Assembly (NCBI GenBank): GCA_033297075.1
Contig: MU858297.1
Location: 1-44,836 of the forward strand
Direction: 5' to 3'
Length of the DNA: 44,836 nt
DNA from: Rhypophila decipiens
Lineage: Eukaryota; Ascomycota; Sordariomycetes; Sordariales; Naviculisporaceae
Both the position numbers and the translations under genes were made by a program. This document shows, piece by piece, positions 42,692 through 44,836 of the stretch. The notes under the pieces are model-generated. The model did no database searches, was not told where the DNA came from, and saw only the letters and a list, made by a program, of their open reading frames with translations. The first letter of the stretch is position 1; each line of letters begins with the position of its first letter.

Positions 42692-43956
42692 ATGTCCTTC
42701 GACGTAACAACAAACTACGGCGCATCAGCCGCCCTAACCGGCATTCCCATCTTCGCAATCCTCGTTCTCTGGGGAATATCTCTCAAATCCATCAAACCAG
42801 TCAAACCAGTCTCCCAACCTCTCCGCCTATCTCTCCTATTCCTTAAAATTGCCCCGCCATTCTACATCCTCGGGCTAGTCTTTTCCGTGATCTTCCCAGC
42901 CGTGACTGCAGCCCTAGGCACCGACTACGAGTTTAGAATCCACAACCCAAGCAAGGCCAAAGAAGACCTCTACCGTCTACACGATGCCTCCATCTACCTT
43001 GTCGCAGCGGGCAGCTTTCTCGCCAACACCGCCAATATCGGAATCACCATGTCGCTGTATCTCGCCACCATCGGGGCCGTCTACTGCGCCCAGGGACGAA
43101 TGACATGGTGGCGACTCTTCCGGGTTGATGCGCCTGTTGGAGCGGGTATCCTGGTGGTGCTAAACATTGCTTGGTTCGGACGGAGCATGACGCTCATGGC
43201 CTCGCCGGATAGTGTCACGCGCTTCGATCGTCGATGGTTGGGCTGGTTGGTGTTTATCGTTGATTTCACGCTTGCAGCTCTTGCGCTGGGTTGCACCGGG
43301 ACGATGATCTATGTGATGAGCAAGCTCAAGGGCAACGGGCGTGAGGGGATAAAGCGTGCAATGGGCAAGGTAAGTCTCACCACACACAATCCGATCCCGC
43401 AAAGCAAGAAGGATATCATACTAACTTGACACAGGCACCAACCCTAATCCTAACAGCCTCGATAATCTGGCTCGTCCGCTCATGCTACGGAACGGCCAAC
43501 ATCCTCAAGAACATCCGCTCAGAATACGCATACACCCTCGACGAAGCTCGCGCAAGCCTCTTCATCTTCCCCATCCTACAACACTGGCTGGTGACAGTGA
43601 CATTGGGCCTGCTCATTTTCGCAGTCAGGAACTCTGTTTGGGGTGATGCGTCTATTCAGCCGACGACTTCGAACCCTGTTATTGGAGGTGGTGCTGTCCA
43701 GCAGCCACTTAGTATGGACTACCAGCAACAGACTGGGTACTCGAACTATAGCGGTGAAGCTACTCCCATGATGGCGCAGCAACAGCCACCGTATCAGGGA
43801 CAGCAGATAGCGTCCCCTATGCCCGTGCAGTATGTTCAGAATGAACAGCCTCAGGCTGGGTATGTTTATGATGCCCCGCCGCAGGCTCAGGGGTATGCCC
43901 AGCAGACAGGGTATACGGCAGTATCACCAATTCAGACCGTGAGGGAGCAGAAGTAG
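42692..43956 (+). CDS. Seven-helix fungal integral membrane protein, unknown function
   Basis: Two exons, 42692-43369 and 43435-43956, give 399 aa. The 65-bp intron is GTAAGT...CTAAC...CAG. Seven hydrophobic segments are visible: residues about 13-30, 50-70, 105-130, 147-165, 185-210, 228-245 and 285-305. The C-terminal tail of about 85 residues is rich in Gln, Pro and Tyr (MDYQQQTGYSNY; PQAGYVYDAPPQAQGYAQQT) and should be cytoplasmic. The organisation resembles fungal families of seven-helix proteins without assigned ligand or transport function. There is no signal peptide and no obvious transporter motif. Confidence 0.82.
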
Positions 43957-44550
43957 GGACACCGCTGGCGGTATTGACCGAGCGTAATTCATCACGCGCC
44001 AGAGACTTGGATTATCGAGTGAAGGGTTGAAGGCGTTACGATGGTTGCCTGAGAAAAGTATGTGTACCTGTTAGACTGCTATGTTTGTTATTTTCTAGCG
44101 AGGAGTTATTGTTTCTATCCATATCGAGTTCATGTATCATTGGCAAATATGCCATATGTGCTCTTGTCCATGGTGTTAGGCTCGCAAATTTGGCCTCTGT
44201 TTTGCTCTAGTTTTGGCCGTAATTTCAACTTTCCGAAGTATCTTCAAGGTGGTCTGCCCAAAGTAAACGGCTAACTGAACATGCCAACATTGAGCAGTGT
44301 ATAGAAGATCTGGGCCTAGAAATACATCAGAATAGTTGTCAGAAAGTACTAGAATTTCACCGGGACTCTTGAGGTTCTCTCGACTATGGTACTATATCTG
44401 AATGTGGATTGATATTGAGGGTGGTTTGTAGACCTTGCTTTTGCAAAAGACTATAAACTATATTATGATTTCATAGGGAATCTGATTCTGAGGCTGTTAT
44501 CTTTTTGTTCTTGCTAGAAAGCAACTATGACATAACGAGCAGGTAATCAA
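43957..44550. other. Intergenic, nothing recognised
   Basis: AT-rich 3' flank of the seven-helix gene leading into the minisatellite. No gene or RNA is visible. Confidence 0.45.
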
Positions 44551-44743
44551 GGCATTTATTTGTCCTAGGTAAGGCATTTATTCGTCCTGGGTAAGGCATT
44601 TATTCGTCCTAGGTAAGGTATTTATTCGTCCTAGGTAAGGTATTTATTCGTCCTAGGTAAGGTATTTATTCGTTCTAGGTAAGGTATTTGTTCAAATTAG
44701 TTAATACATTTATTCGAGCTAGTTAAGGTATTTATTTCAAGTA
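44551..44743. repeat. 22-bp minisatellite, about 8.5 copies, decaying to the right
   Basis: Six well-conserved head-to-tail 22-bp units, each beginning GGYATTTATTCGTCCT and ending in a GGTAA-type sequence, span 44551-44682. Two and a half increasingly diverged units follow to about 44743. Copies 1-3 have C and copies 4-6 have T at the third base, suggesting stepwise expansion. Confidence 0.92.
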
Positions 44744-44836
44744 ACGTGGTCCACCCCCAAGCGACGCACACCCCCAAGCGACGCACTTTTCGACGCGTCA
44801 TGCATTTCTATCTTCTACACACCATTCCTCTACAAC
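44744..44836 (+). mobile_element. Probable left terminal repeat of a pogo/Fot-like DNA transposon, cut by the window end
   Basis: After a TA at 44742-44743 the sequence starts ACGTGGTCC and holds CACCCCCAAGCGACGCA twice in tandem (about 44752-44785). A TA target site and a duplicated C5-containing motif at the element end recall fungal pogo/Fot-type termini and the end near 8873-8903. The other end and any transposase lie outside the window. Confidence 0.5.

Overview
This window is nuclear DNA of a filamentous ascomycete (Pezizomycotina, probably Sordariomycetes). It has short 54-104 bp introns with GTAAGT-like donors and CTAAC-like branch points, a lone dispersed 5S rRNA gene, single tRNA genes (one with a canonical intron), and fungus-typical families: Zn2Cys6 regulator, UstYa-like (DUF3328) protein, rhodopsin-type membrane protein, and an AA14-like copper enzyme with a WSC domain. 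I resolve eleven confident protein genes, one degraded gene, one 5S rRNA, two tRNAs and several transposon remains. Gene boundaries and introns were worked out by hand.

Layout. 0.1-4.9 kb: a P-type (Na+/K+-ATPase-like) cation pump on the minus strand, diverging from a membrane-anchored RING-H2 protein. 5.6-8.9 kb: a transposon graveyard. An acetoacetate-decarboxylase-like secreted-protein gene is cut at its 3' end by an antisense LTR-retrotransposon gag fragment. Next to it lies the C-terminal half of a pogo-type transposase, holding an 18-bp minisatellite that is split by a complete 297-bp solo LTR with a 5-bp target duplication. 8.9-13.0 kb: gene-poor, simple-repeat-rich DNA. 13.0-18.4 kb: an APH/CHK-like small-molecule kinase, a 355-bp TA-flanked MITE, and a seven-helix rhodopsin-like protein. 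18.6-23.4 kb: 5S rRNA, tRNA-Asn, a Gly/His-rich small protein, a six-exon AA14-like/WSC gene and tRNA-Leu. 23.4-27.3 kb: no recognisable gene. 27.3-40.1 kb: Zn2Cys6 regulator, UstYa-like protein, alpha/beta-hydrolase and an AA5-type copper radical oxidase with an extra C-terminal domain. 40.5-44.0 kb: a RING-HC protein and a seven-helix membrane protein. 44.5 kb to the end: a 22-bp minisatellite abutting what looks like the terminal inverted repeat of another pogo/Fot-like element that runs off the window.

How the genes may work together. The AA14-like and AA5-like copper enzymes are both oxidative enzymes; secretion is seen for the first and uncertain for the second. The regulator, UstYa-like protein, hydrolase and AA5 oxidase lie within 13 kb and could be part of a small metabolite or peptide-modifying locus, but no core synthase or repeat-type precursor peptide is visible, so that remains inference. 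Transposon debris and repeats are concentrated at 6.4-12 kb and at the right edge.
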